The notes under the pieces were generated by a model. The model was not told where the DNA came from. It ran no database searches and was given only the letters and a program-made list of their open reading frames with translations. The position numbers and the translations under genes were made by a program. Positions 45,119 to 54,027 of a stretch of 64,000 bases of DNA are shown one piece after another. This DNA is from Rhizobium sp. 11515TR (GTDB taxonomy: Bacteria; Pseudomonadota; Alphaproteobacteria; Rhizobiales; Rhizobiaceae). The DNA lies in assembly GCF_002277895.1 (NCBI RefSeq), contig NZ_CP022998.1, positions 2,833,501 to 2,897,500 of the forward strand. The letters are read 5' to 3'. Numbering within the stretch: the stretch's first letter is position 1; the number at the start of each line of letters is the position of its first letter.

Positions 45119-45532
45119 CTATTGCAATACGACCAGCTGTCGTTCGGCTGAAACGATGGCGGCGGGAATGCGTGCGAGGGTCTTGCCTGCCAGTGCTCTC
45201 GGGCGTTCGTTTTCGCGGGTCAGCCCATCGGGGCGATCCCGATAAAGCTTCGCGAAGGAGACAAGCGCGCCGATATCGCCCGCATCCTCGATGTCACCGA
45301 AGAGGTACGTCGCCTTCGCCGTGGCCTGGAAAGCGACCGTGCACGGCCGTTCGCAGCCCGCCATGCAGACACTGCCTTCCAGGCTGAAATCATCCGCGAG
45401 TGCGGCGCCAGCCTGGGAGATCGCCATCTGCAAATGTTTCAAGAGCTCGAGGCCCGGCCGGCAGGGTTTGCCGACATGACGGCAGTTGGTGCACACGGTG
45501 ATCCGGTGCGTCGCCTCTTTTGTATTATCCAT
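45119..45532 (-). CDS. DUF1636 metal-binding-like protein, first gene of the corrinoid transporter operon
   Basis: The 137-residue protein starts MDNTKEATHRITVCTNCRHV; the start is set by GGGAGG before ATG 45532. It has four Cys pairs in DUF1636 style: VCTNCRHVGKPCRPG and SVCMAGCERPCTVAF, suggesting a metal or iron-sulfur site of the (2Fe-2S) ferredoxin-like type. The family is known to co-occur with cobalamin-regulated transporters; its role is unproven, perhaps handling cobalt or reducing imported corrinoid. It directly follows the riboswitch and is 10 bases ahead of the ATPase gene. Confidence 0.8.
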   Translation of the reverse strand: MDNTKEATHRITVCTNCRHVGKPCRPGLELLKHLQMAISQAGAALADDFSLEGSVCMAGCERPCTVAFQATAKATYLFGDIEDAGDIGALVSFAKLYRDRPDGLTRENERPRALAGKTLARIPAAIVSAERQLVVLQ

Positions 45533-45651
45533 GAGATGCCTCCCGGAGATTTCGCCGGAGGCACAGTCAAGATAGGGCCAGCGGACGCAGCGGCGCCCTC
45601 GCCCAACCACTGATTTTCCATCGGAACACCCCGTCCGTTGCGGTTGATATC

Positions 45652-45808
45652 GTTGATGGCAGGTCTCCTGGCTCGCGGGTCACAACTCGTTCGCGCCTTC
45701 CCGGCTTGACGCCAGTGGCATATTGCGAACGCGCTCTCCGCTTACAGTTGCGGGGGCAGCCACGGTTTTGGCCCCTGATGGGTAATCCGCACCGTGTTCC
45801 CTTTTCAG
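45652..45808 (-). promoter_or_regulatory. Cobalamin riboswitch upstream of DUF1636-BtuDFC-like operon
   Basis: On the minus strand, in order: AAAGGGAACACGGTG, GCTGCCCCCGCAACTGTAAG, ATGCCACTGGC (B12 box), AGCCGGGAAGGCG, and GAGCCAGGAGACCTGCC (about 45655-45671). This is a canonical, compact copy of about 157 nt. It should lower expression of the importer when adenosylcobalamin is plentiful. The DUF1636 start lies about 120 nt downstream. Confidence 0.95.
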
Positions 45809-45927
45809 CCGCCATCCGGATCGATCCGAAAGCAGCACCATCGGCGGTATTCATGTCATAGAAAGCGGATGCGGGCAACGGCGATGTCATATGCGCTTTC
45901 ATTTGTCCTGGAGCCTTGGCTTGAATA

Positions 45928-45959
45928 GTCATTTGTTACGTTATTACATAACAAATGAC
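45928..45959. promoter_or_regulatory. Perfect 11-bp inverted repeat, likely operator upstream of the riboswitch
   Basis: GTCATTTGTTA and TAACAAATGAC flank a 10-base AT-rich spacer. It lies about 120 bp upstream of the riboswitch 5' end, where the promoter of the operon is expected. The half-site and spacing resemble dimeric repressor boxes; the inner part recalls alphaproteobacterial Zur-type sites, but that match is weak. Confidence 0.55.
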
Positions 45960-46049
45960 AAGCCATAATCTCCGCTCGAAGCCGCAACTGCGATATGCAT
46001 GTTCGGAGGCGCTCAATCGCGATCAAGAATGAAAGAAACCGCAGGGCTG

Positions 46050-47465
46050 TCAGACCGCCTTGCACTGAGGATGAAAACGCTCCGCGACGCTCTCTGCCGC
46101 CGCATAGGCTTGCGTCACGATCTCAGGCACCAGATCGATGTCGGGGAGACTTCCAAGTCCCAGGGGACCAATCGCAAAAAGCCCCTCTGTCGTGCGCCCG
46201 TTGACCTCGAGCGAGCCTGTCGCCTCCACGGCGAGACCGAGGCCAAGCTCGTCCGGCACCGCGAGACCGGCATCGATGAGGCTACGCAGCAAGGGTGCAT
46301 TCAGATCCGGCGCCTGGCACCGACAGTCGATTACATCGTCGGCGTAGAGCTGCTCGGTCTCCTGCCGACCAGCCGGCTTCAAAACCAGCCCGGTCGGCGT
46401 GCGGCGAATAAAATGACCACGCCGCAGCAGTGTATTGCCCTCGGCAAGCTCCTGATTGAGACGCACATGCAGCGCCTCGGGCAACCGATTGCGATGGCTA
46501 TCGTAAAGCGCCCGCAAATGGCGGTTGAACTGCTGCTTCTGCCCCGCCGGCAGGGATCGCCAAAGCGAGCGCGCATGCTTGCGCAAGCCGTTCATGACGG
46601 ATTGCCAGCTCTGGCCGTTCGCCTCCGCCTCGCCGCAAGCCTTGCGGACGAAGCGAACGATCTCGCTGAGCTTGCCGGGCATCTCGTCGGCAGGGAAAAC
46701 CGGGTCAGCATTGTTGCGCGTGTGGCTCTGCGGCAGAAAGCCTCGCCGCGAAACGATGGTGATCTGTCCCGTATAGCCGTTCTCGCGCATCTGCAGCAGC
46801 CGATCGACGACGCGCAGGCCGCTTCCGAGCAGGATCGTATGCGGTCGCGACACGAGACGACGCGCCCGCACCGTCGTCGGCACGGTCGCGAGATCGCTGG
46901 CCTGGAATTCGTGATCGGTAATGCCATAGCCTGTCGCCAGCACCACCATGTCGAAAGGCGCATTGGCGGCGCCATCGCTTTCCACTACGAACCGGCCGCC
47001 ACGAACACGCCGAAGCGCGAAGACCGTCTCGCTGCTGACCTGCACCGCCACATCCCGCCGTGACGAGAAGGCTTCCGAAAAGCGCTGATAGACGTAGTCG
47101 CTGAAAATGCTCTTCGGCACGAAGATCTGTAAAAAACCGGGTATGGCGGCGGGGACGGCGCTGCGGAAAGGCGCATTGCCGCAAAGCCATTGATTGAAGT
47201 CGTCAGGATCTCCCGCGGAAACGGAAAGATCGCGAACACGGCTGTTGAGAATTTCACTGCTATGTCCGGAGGCGAGCGCCTGTCCGCCGCTGACGGTGGA
47301 ATTAGGATCGAAAAGCTGCAGATGGAAGGGAAAGCGAACCGTCTTCATCAGGGCGATCGCCATCATCATGCCGGAAAAACCGCGCCCGATCACGGCAATG
47401 CGGGGCATCGCATAAGGCCGCGCCGTCGCGTTCGTCCTGGCGGAAAAGAATCCCTGAACCGTCAT
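46050..47465 (-). CDS. FAD/NAD(P)-binding oxidoreductase (NAD_binding_9 family), copy 1
   Basis: The 471-residue protein has an N-terminal FAD-binding motif IAVIGRGFSGMMMAIAL (residues about 24-40), a second nucleotide motif TILLGSGLRVVDRLLQM, and family blocks ITIVSRRGFLPQSH and WRSLPAGQKQQFNRHLRALY. This matches the PF13454 group, relatives of which act as flavin monooxygenases. A similar protein is encoded at 50095-51555. AGGAG lies five bases before the ATG; a short frame (MIDHLSPQELI) overlaps the start as ATGA and could be a leader. It sits opposite the SfnB-like gene, whose promoter shares the 712-bp gap. Substrate unknown. Confidence 0.75.
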   Translation of the reverse strand: MTVQGFFSARTNATARPYAMPRIAVIGRGFSGMMMAIALMKTVRFPFHLQLFDPNSTVSGGQALASGHSSEILNSRVRDLSVSAGDPDDFNQWLCGNAPFRSAVPAAIPGFLQIFVPKSIFSDYVYQRFSEAFSSRRDVAVQVSSETVFALRRVRGGRFVVESDGAANAPFDMVVLATGYGITDHEFQASDLATVPTTVRARRLVSRPHTILLGSGLRVVDRLLQMRENGYTGQITIVSRRGFLPQSHTRNNADPVFPADEMPGKLSEIVRFVRKACGEAEANGQSWQSVMNGLRKHARSLWRSLPAGQKQQFNRHLRALYDSHRNRLPEALHVRLNQELAEGNTLLRRGHFIRRTPTGLVLKPAGRQETEQLYADDVIDCRCQAPDLNAPLLRSLIDAGLAVPDELGLGLAVEATGSLEVNGRTTEGLFAIGPLGLGSLPDIDLVPEIVTQAYAAAESVAERFHPQCKAV

Positions 47466-48177
47466 ATCAACTCCTGGGGCGAGAGGTGGTCGATCATGCC
47501 TTTCTTGGGCTTGCTGACTTCACAGGTCCGGAAACACAGAGCCGATATCCGGGCCTCGGCAACCTTGGAACTGCGGCCGACAGAACGCACGAAAGCCGCT
47601 TCCGTTCTCAATACGCGTCGCGCTTCTTCAATCAGGACCCTTCCAAAATGAAAGATGCGACAGGCAGGTCCAACTCTGATCCAACACCAGATGCCTGCAA
47701 TCAGCCGCCACATGATTACTTCGTCAAAAGCCATCAGGCAGCAGAATTATTGCCATTGTCTACTTATTTAGTCGTATATGAAAGCGCGAAAACGCTCCGC
47801 TAGCAAGTGCTTTCTTGTCCGGACGGAATAGGGTCGACCAAGCTGCGGTACAGAAACGGCGGACGACCGGACACCCCCTTTGCATCCGGCACCTGCGTTG
47901 ACCGGCAAAAAGGGAAAGCAATTCCAAGCTCTAGGATCAGCTTATGAAGCAGCTTTCGCTATTCGTTGGCCGCAGAGAAGAGGGCTCGCAACCCGCCATC
48001 CTCAACGCATTATATCAGGCCGTTCGCTTAAAATTTTCGTGGTCGGCGCCTATCGTGCCCGAGGGCGCAACATGAATGCGCCAGGAAAATCCGTTGTGCA
48101 CTCCATCTATCGAAATTAAGATCGCAGGGATTTGCTGCGCCTGAGAAACCGACTTGGCGCTGGCCGAGGAGTGGTAA
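47466..48177. other. Intergenic region between two divergent oxidoreductase genes; no gene supported
   Basis: About 712 bp hold no convincing gene on either strand. An AT-rich patch near 47745-47785 is a plausible promoter site. One 90-codon minus-strand frame (47462-47734) touches the next gene as ATGA but has no family signature. GAGGAG for the SfnB-like gene lies at the right end. Confidence 0.45.
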
Positions 48178-49395
48178 ATGGGGACTGTTTCGCAGTTGCA
48201 CGAACGTGTCAGGCCGCCCGCCCATCGCGTCCAGAGCGAAGAGGAAGCGCTCGACATCTCACGTTCGCTCGCCGCCGGCTTCGCTCAACATGCAAGCGAT
48301 CGTGATATCAATCGCATCCTGCCCTATGACGAGATCGACGCCCTGTCGCAGTCAGGCCTGCTAGGGATTTCCGTTCCTTCGGAACATGGCGGTATCGACA
48401 TTTCGAACTGCGTTCTCGCCGAGGTCGTTGCGATCCTTGCCGAGGCCGACCCTTCCATAGCACAGATATTGCAAACGCATTTTCATGTGCTGGAAGCGGT
48501 GAGAATTGGGGGCGGCGAGGACCAACGGGCATCCCTTTTCGACCGCGCCATTATCGGCGATCGTTTCGGCGGCATCTTTTCCCAATCCGGTGCAAGCGGC
48601 ACCGACCAGCATCCCTGGCATCTGACAGCGGACGGGCTCGGCTTCCGCCTCAGCGGACGGAGCCAGCCTTCCGCCAGCATTCTGTTTTCGGACTGGATTG
48701 CGCTATTCACGACCGACAAACGCAAGGGGCTAATCGCCGCTGTCGTGTCCAGAAATACTGAGGGTATCCAGATCATCGACGACTGGGATGGCTTTGGTCA
48801 GCGCACCTCCGGAAACGGCACGATCATATTGCATAATGTCTATCTCAATGCTGACGCCCTTCTTCTGCACCGAGAAAAGCTGGCTGAGCCCACAGTGATC
48901 GATAGTGTGAACCAACTCACCGGCGCCGGCATAAATCTCGGCATTGCCCGCTCCACGCTGGCGGCGACGATGGAATTCGTGCGGACCCGCTCTCACTCAG
49001 GGGAAGGCAACGGGGATGAGCGAGCCGCCAACGATCCGCTGATCGTGACAAGGATCGGCGAGATTGCCATCCGCATCGAGGCGGCAACGGCGATGGTGGA
49101 GCGCGCCGGCGGCAAGATCGATGCCGCACAGATCAATCTCACCGAAGATCATGTTATCGACGCCGCACTTTCCGTTGCGGCGGCCCAGACGATTACTGCC
49201 GATATCGCGATGGAAGCAGCCGACGCGCTGTTCGAGCTTGCGGGCACGGAGTCTGCGCGCATCGGACTGAACCTCGACCGCCATTGGCGTAACGCCCGCA
49301 TTCACACCCTGCATGAACCGACCCGGCGGAAATACCACATCGTCGGCAACTACCATCTCAACGGCGTAAAGCCATCGAAGACCTCATTGCGTTGA
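48178..49395 (+). CDS. Acyl-CoA dehydrogenase-like flavoprotein, SfnB sulfur-acquisition family
   Basis: The 405-residue protein has an acyl-CoA dehydrogenase/flavin monooxygenase fold of the SfnB type: SGLLGISVPSEHGGIDISN, EADPSIAQILQTHFHVLEAV, SGRSQPSASILFSDWIAL, and a C-terminal EPTRRKYHIVGNYHLNG. SfnB proteins take part in use of dimethyl sulfone and other organosulfur compounds. GAGGAG lies seven bases before the ATG. It faces an Rrf2 regulator gene convergently (23 bases apart). An organosulfur role is an inference from family. Confidence 0.8.
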   Translation: MGTVSQLHERVRPPAHRVQSEEEALDISRSLAAGFAQHASDRDINRILPYDEIDALSQSGLLGISVPSEHGGIDISNCVLAEVVAILAEADPSIAQILQTHFHVLEAVRIGGGEDQRASLFDRAIIGDRFGGIFSQSGASGTDQHPWHLTADGLGFRLSGRSQPSASILFSDWIALFTTDKRKGLIAAVVSRNTEGIQIIDDWDGFGQRTSGNGTIILHNVYLNADALLLHREKLAEPTVIDSVNQLTGAGINLGIARSTLAATMEFVRTRSHSGEGNGDERAANDPLIVTRIGEIAIRIEAATAMVERAGGKIDAAQINLTEDHVIDAALSVAAAQTITADIAMEAADALFELAGTESARIGLNLDRHWRNARIHTLHEPTRRKYHIVGNYHLNGVKPSKTSLR

Positions 49396-49418
49396 TGGGC
49401 GCAGGAGAATCGACAAGG

Positions 49419-49886
49419 TCAGCCGATATATGAGGCCCGGTGGTCTTCCCGTTCCGGGATATCGGCGTCAGCGCCACCGGCAACGAATTCCTCCAGCGAC
49501 ATGTTGTCGAGAATCTCGGCAATCGCGTCACGCACCTCGGTCATCGAGCGCCGAACCTGACAGCGTTCCGGATCGGAACAGTCGTCGCAGGCTTCATAAG
49601 CCGTACGGCTGGCGCAACGGATAGGCGCCAACGGGCCGTCCAGGGTACGGATGACATGGCCGATGCGGATTTCCGATGCGGGACGCGACAGCGAATAACC
49701 GCCGCCTGGGCCTTTTTTCGAACGCAACACGCCAGCGTTTCGCAATTCGAGGAGAATGGTATCGAGAAACTTCTTCGGAATATTGTTGCGTAACGCGATA
49801 TCGTTGATGAACGCGGTTTCACCCGGACCAAGGCGTGCGAGATCCACCAGCGCCTTCAGTCCGTATTTTCCTTTTTTCGTAAGCAT
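49419..49886 (-). CDS. Rrf2-family regulator with Cys cluster
   Basis: The 155-residue protein has the Rrf2 winged helix (MLTKKGKYGLKALVDLARLG, NIPKKFLDTILLELRNAGVL, GPGGGYSLSRPASEIRIGHV) and a Cys-rich loop CASRTAYEACDDC and PERCQVR, which could hold an iron-sulfur cluster or sense cysteine metabolites as in CymR and IscR. It lies between the SfnB-like gene and the second FAD/NAD protein, both likely targets. The effector is unknown. Confidence 0.85.
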   Translation of the reverse strand: MLTKKGKYGLKALVDLARLGPGETAFINDIALRNNIPKKFLDTILLELRNAGVLRSKKGPGGGYSLSRPASEIRIGHVIRTLDGPLAPIRCASRTAYEACDDCSDPERCQVRRSMTEVRDAIAEILDNMSLEEFVAGGADADIPEREDHRASYIG

Positions 49887-50094
49887 CGCCGTCCGCTTTA
49901 CTGCAAAGTCAATTGTTGAAAACCCGGCATGGCTCGAAAGAGACTCAACGGGCCGATCCTGTCAGCATGGGACTGCGGAAGTAACCCCGCAATCTCTTGG
50001 GAACAAGATAGTAACTCACAAATTGTATAGTTTATATGAGTAAATTTAGGCAAATGTATCGTCTAAGCAACGATTTTGCGGCTTTTCTTGGATT

Positions 50095-51555
50095 TTAGGC
50101 GGCACTGCTGTCCAAATATGCCTTCCCGTGCCCACGCCTGTAATCGTCGATCGCGCCGGCCACCTGGTCGGCCACCAGAACGGCATGCTCGACCACCTCG
50201 GGCAATCCCATCAATTCGCCGAAGGTTCCGCGCGCAAGCGGTCCAGAGATAAACAAGGAAGGAACCAGCGTACCATCGCCGGCAAGCGCCCGTGATCGCG
50301 TATCGCAGGAAAACCCCAGTCGTGCTGGATCCATTGCGAGATATCCGGCCTTCGATAGCTCATCGATCCAGCCCTGCGACTGCAGGATCCCGCGGTGCCC
50401 TGGTCCGGTGGTAACCACGACCGCATCGAATTGCCTTTCAAGGGATCGCTCTGAACGGCTGAGTCGTAGGGTGCAGTCGATGACGCCATCGGCAACGCCG
50501 ACCGCCGCGACCGAAGCCGCCAGTATTTCCAGCCGGCCGCTTGCAAGCGCCCCTTCGCTGACAGCCTCCACCTGCGGCGCGACGCGAAACCGATGCACAT
50601 CCCAGAACGGCCTCAAATGCCGGACGAGACGCCGCCGCTCCGCGATCGGCAACGCATGCCAGACATGCCCGCCTTGCGCCCTCACCTGATCGATGACGGC
50701 ATGCCAGCTGCGGCCCTCGCCCTGCGCCTTGCGGATGGCGGTTCGAACACTGCGCAACAACTCGACTGCCGTCTTCGACGGCTGCGTGGCGAAATCGCCG
50801 AAAGGTTCCTGCTTGACCGCCGCATGGCCGCGCGAGCGCAGACCGCGTCGGGATATGGCGGTAACCGGCCCCTTGTGCCCCCTGAGCTCAAGCGAAGCAA
50901 TGACGTCGGCCGAGGTCAAACCGTTGCCGACGATCAGAACGCGATCGTCGGCGCGAATGGCGGCAAGCGCATCCGGTCGCGTCGGATCGGAAATGAAGCG
51001 CGGGTAATCGGCAAGCGCATCCTGCAGAACTTGTGGCGGCAAGGGAGACGGATGGCTGGTGGCGATAACCAGAATATCGGCATCCACACGCTGTCCATCA
51101 GTACCGGTGACTGTCCAGCGGTCGCCCGTTCTCTGAATACGCTCGACACTTTGCCTGATATGGAGGAGCCGCCCGTTCTCGACGAAAGGACGGATCATGC
51201 AATTGATATATTTGCCAAAAACGGAGCGTCGTGGAAAAAAACCGCCATTCACGGCGACCGCCGCATCATCATCGGCAAGCGCGTCATTCTCCATCAGCCA
51301 GCGCTGAAAATGTTCGATGTCGTCGGGCAGCAGACTCATTTTCGCCGCCGGTACATTGATGCGGTGGGCAGGATCTTGCGTGTCGTAGGCAAGCCCTGCT
51401 CCCAAACGCTCCCTTGGCTCGAATATAAAGAGCTGAGAGCCCCGCGCCGGCTGATTCTGTAGCAAATGGAAGGCAACCGCCGTCCCGGAAACGCCGCCGC
51501 CAACTATGACGATAACAGGCAGATCAAGCGCCTGGTGGTCCGAGCCGATGGTCAA
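50095..51555 (-). CDS. FAD/NAD(P)-binding oxidoreductase (NAD_binding_9 family), copy 2
   Basis: The 486-residue protein has FAD motif VIVIVGGGVSGTAVAFHLL (residues about 14-32), RINVPAAKMSLLPDD, a second motif VLIVGNGLTSADVIASL and ISRRGLRSRGH, and is related over its length to the protein at 46050-47465 (WHALPIAERRRLVRHLRPFW versus the matching WRSLPAGQ block). The copies differ in length by 15 residues. It lies downstream of an AT-rich promoter region and shares its orientation with the Rrf2 gene 208 bases further on. Function is unresolved; a monooxygenase in the same pathway as the SfnB-like protein is plausible. Confidence 0.75.
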   Translation of the reverse strand: MTIGSDHQALDLPVIVIVGGGVSGTAVAFHLLQNQPARGSQLFIFEPRERLGAGLAYDTQDPAHRINVPAAKMSLLPDDIEHFQRWLMENDALADDDAAVAVNGGFFPRRSVFGKYINCMIRPFVENGRLLHIRQSVERIQRTGDRWTVTGTDGQRVDADILVIATSHPSPLPPQVLQDALADYPRFISDPTRPDALAAIRADDRVLIVGNGLTSADVIASLELRGHKGPVTAISRRGLRSRGHAAVKQEPFGDFATQPSKTAVELLRSVRTAIRKAQGEGRSWHAVIDQVRAQGGHVWHALPIAERRRLVRHLRPFWDVHRFRVAPQVEAVSEGALASGRLEILAASVAAVGVADGVIDCTLRLSRSERSLERQFDAVVVTTGPGHRGILQSQGWIDELSKAGYLAMDPARLGFSCDTRSRALAGDGTLVPSLFISGPLARGTFGELMGLPEVVEHAVLVADQVAGAIDDYRRGHGKAYLDSSAA

Positions 51556-51857
51556 TAGCCAACTTCCTCCAGATCGATCGCCACGCGAATTCTACATCCG
51601 TCGGCAACAGCAATTATCATTGAGATAGAAATATACTCTATAAAATTTATTGACAACACGATTGCAGCGCGTGCCCCTCTTCTCTGCAACCAACGGCAGT
51701 CAATACAGTGCTGATATGCCTTTGCAAACAAGTGGTTATTTGTGCCGCGCACAATATTGTTTTTGCGCCGCAAGATGTAAAAAACTTGGCATACATCCGT
51801 TCGAGGAACATACTAGCGGTTGTTCTGGTTCGTGTTCTCTGTGGGAGGAGAAACATC
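51556..51857. other. AT-rich divergent promoter region
   Basis: About 300 bp separate the second FAD/NAD gene (left) from a small membrane protein (right). The stretch 51615-51660 is AT-rich and holds ACTCTATAAAATTTATTG (51635-51652), partly matched on the opposite strand at 50024-50041 upstream of the Rrf2 gene. No gene is supported. Confidence 0.4.
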
Positions 51858-51962
51858 ATGGAACTACTTCGTCTGCTCACCGCGTTCGACTATACGTTGA
51901 TGCTCATTCTGGCTGCGATCTTTGTATTTAGTGTCATGGAAGGCGTTCATAAGAAGCACTGA
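51858..51962 (+). CDS. Small single-span membrane protein, 34 residues
   Basis: The frame MELLRLLTAFDYTLMLILAA followed by IFVFSVMEGVHKKH has one hydrophobic helix and a short basic tail. A strong GGAGGAG (51844-51850) lies seven bases before the ATG. No family is recognised; similar size and layout occur in small regulators of membrane complexes such as KdpF. It stands alone. Confidence 0.6.
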   Translation: MELLRLLTAFDYTLMLILAAIFVFSVMEGVHKKH

Positions 51963-52087
51963 CCGCATACGGTCGAAAGCGATGGCCATTGCCGTCAGGC
52001 GCACATCTCTGACGTGACTTGAAGCGCGCAGCTGAACCAGCTGGCAAAGCCATCAGTCCGACGTGGTCGGCTCATATGGGCAGTCGC

Positions 52088-52870
52088 CTATAGCAACGAC
52101 AGGATCTGCCGATGCAGACAGGTCGCCGCGTGGCGAGCCTCCTCCTGTCGAACCCTCCAATCACCCTGTATTTCCCCCAAATAGGCATCGCGAGCGAGTT
52201 GCATGGTCGTTCGGGCTACGTGTTCGGACAAGCGCGGCATGACCCATTCGGCGGCGAGATCCTTGCTGACGAATTCCCCAGTCGCCGCCGTTCTCCACAT
52301 ACGCGCGAGTGTCAGCAGGACATTCCGCTCATCTCCATGCAGATTGGTAAGCAAGGCCGGCAGCGCCTCCCGTATAGCGCGCCGTACGTCTCCACGCGGA
52401 ATTTCAACAAGAAGATCATCAAGAGGCGGACCAAATAACGTTAGAGCCTGCTGCCGCGCCTGAGCTAGGACGAGCGTGATGTCCGGATCACAGAGAGGCT
52501 CAGGGATTGCGCCGGCCTCGAAGCCGTCGCGCAACCATTCACCATAGACAAACTCGCTACATCTCGGAAAAGGTGGTGCTGAAAGATGATCCTTTAGAAA
52601 CACCATGAGCTCGATGCAGCGTGATGCACCAGCCCGGACTGGGTGACGACCCGAAGCCGCCAGCAGACGAGCAAGCAGGCGTTTGCGCATGAAATCGGTC
52701 ATCGGGAGATCGATGATTGCCAAAACATCCACATCGCTTTGCGGACGCAATCCGCCCGCGACCGCCGATCCGTGCAGATAGACGGCCCGCAGGTGGTCGC
52801 TGAAAACTTCCTTGGCAATTGCCAAAGCCGCTCGGGCTTCCGCCGGAATTTCCGATGTTGCAGTTCGCAT
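52088..52870 (-). CDS. AadA/ANT-like nucleotidyltransferase with DUF4111 C-terminal domain
   Basis: The 260-residue protein has the nucleotidyltransferase motif GSAVAGGLRPQSDVDVLAI (metal-binding Asp pair) and a C-terminal DUF4111 region (NVLLTLARMWRTAATGEFVS, KDLAAEWVMPRL), the layout of streptomycin/spectinomycin adenylyltransferases. Chromosomal versions in environmental bacteria may or may not confer resistance. The start MRTATSEIP is preferred over an ATG 60 bases upstream whose extra residues are not conserved in the family. It is not linked to any mobile element. Confidence 0.75.
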   Translation of the reverse strand: MRTATSEIPAEARAALAIAKEVFSDHLRAVYLHGSAVAGGLRPQSDVDVLAIIDLPMTDFMRKRLLARLLAASGRHPVRAGASRCIELMVFLKDHLSAPPFPRCSEFVYGEWLRDGFEAGAIPEPLCDPDITLVLAQARQQALTLFGPPLDDLLVEIPRGDVRRAIREALPALLTNLHGDERNVLLTLARMWRTAATGEFVSKDLAAEWVMPRLSEHVARTTMQLARDAYLGEIQGDWRVRQEEARHAATCLHRQILSLL

Positions 52871-53196
52871 GCAATCTCCGATCGCGATCATCCCGATATA
52901 ACGATCGAAGAGCCGCTTTTGCAGCCCCAACTCAAGCTCTTCATCTTCGTAATCGTCAAACCAAAAAGCAGCGATCTAACAAGACATCCCAAAGGAGCCG
53001 GATCAAAGTCCTTTTGCTTTGAGAGTGAGGTTTCATGATTATACTTGCAAAAATCTAGGCTAAGATTGCAGCGTTGGATTGTGTAATCCGACACGTCTAT
53101 TCATCGATTTAGGAAAAATGTTTCACAAGCTTCGCGCAAACAATTCCTGGGATATTTCTCGACATCGATAAGACATGAAGCAAAGAGGATATACTT

Positions 53197-53319
53197 ATGA
53201 GTTACGACTGGGAGGGCGTAAAGACACGTCGCATGAGAAGGTTGAAATATGGGCTATCCCTATTTCTCTTCACGATGTCGGTAACCGCGCCAACGGCATT
53301 TCTGTTGCATCTGCACTGA
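53197..53319 (+). CDS. Possible small membrane protein, 40 residues
   Basis: The frame begins MSYDWEGVKTRRMRRLKYGL and continues with one hydrophobic span (SLFLFTMSVTAPTAFLL). AGAGG lies seven bases before the ATG. No family is recognised; it is reported because of the ribosome site and the basic-then-hydrophobic layout. Confidence 0.4.
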   Translation: MSYDWEGVKTRRMRRLKYGLSLFLFTMSVTAPTAFLLHLH

Positions 53320-53464
53320 ACCGGGCCTTCTCTTCCGGCAGCGGATCATCAATTCCATTCCCGTTTAGCAGACTCCGGCATCCAGACACCAATCCACGAT
53401 GGGCGGGAACCAAAGCAAGCCTCTGTTCGTTTCTAAAGGCACTCCCCCTATCAAGGAGAACACC

Positions 53465-53761
53465 ATGGCCGACGTCTCGCTGGACAAGGATATCAACGCT
53501 CAGATCAACGAGCTCCGCAGCCAGATCGATAAGCTCTCCACCGAATTGGCAAGGCGCATCGACAGCGCCTCGGATCGTGCCGACGAGGCTCTTTCTTCGG
53601 CAAGAGGAAAAGTTGCAAGCATCGCGGACAATGCCCGCTCCGAGGGCCGGAACGTGGTGCAGGCCGCAAGGGAAAATCCGACAGCCACGAGTTCGGTCCT
53701 GATCGTGACGGCGCTACTCGGTCTATTTACCGGCCTTCTGCTGGGCAGGCTCTCCGATTGA
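53465..53761 (+). CDS. DUF883 (ElaB/YqjD-like) inner-membrane protein
   Basis: The 98-residue protein has an N-terminal helical, coiled-coil-like region (INELRSQIDKLSTELARRID) and a C-terminal single membrane helix with a short tail (SSVLIVTALLGLFTGLLLGR), the DUF883 arrangement. Relatives in enterics bind ribosomes at the membrane in stationary phase. AAGGAG lies six bases before the ATG at 53465. Confidence 0.85.
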   Translation: MADVSLDKDINAQINELRSQIDKLSTELARRIDSASDRADEALSSARGKVASIADNARSEGRNVVQAARENPTATSSVLIVTALLGLFTGLLLGRLSD

Positions 53762-53827
53762 CCGACAGCCTTGACAGCCGAAAACCCTCAGCACGTTGCA
53801 AATTGCCTAACGATTTCAAGGAGTTTT

Positions 53828-53903
<76 letters not shown>

Positions 53904-54027
53904 GTACCGCTTGCTGGCGGCGTGATCGGGCATATAAATAGGATCGGTTTGATTGTCCAGCGGCCAGACGAATTTTCTTTGTTTTTTTGTCAAAAAAATT
54001 TCAGAGGTGGCCAAAAACGCAATAAAA

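Noticed and set aside
47462..47734. A 90-codon frame overlapping the FAD/NAD gene start as ATGA
   Set aside because: The overlap is suggestive, but no ribosome site for the full frame and no domain; at best a short leader peptide starting near 47497.
52088..52870. Acquired antibiotic-resistance cassette
   Set aside because: The AadA-like gene has no attC site, integron or insertion sequence nearby and base composition like its neighbours; it looks like a resident chromosomal gene.
53175..53702. A 175-codon frame overlapping the DUF883 gene
   Set aside because: It runs through the DUF883 gene in another frame and its composition is not protein-like; the 40-residue frame inside it with a ribosome site is the better candidate.
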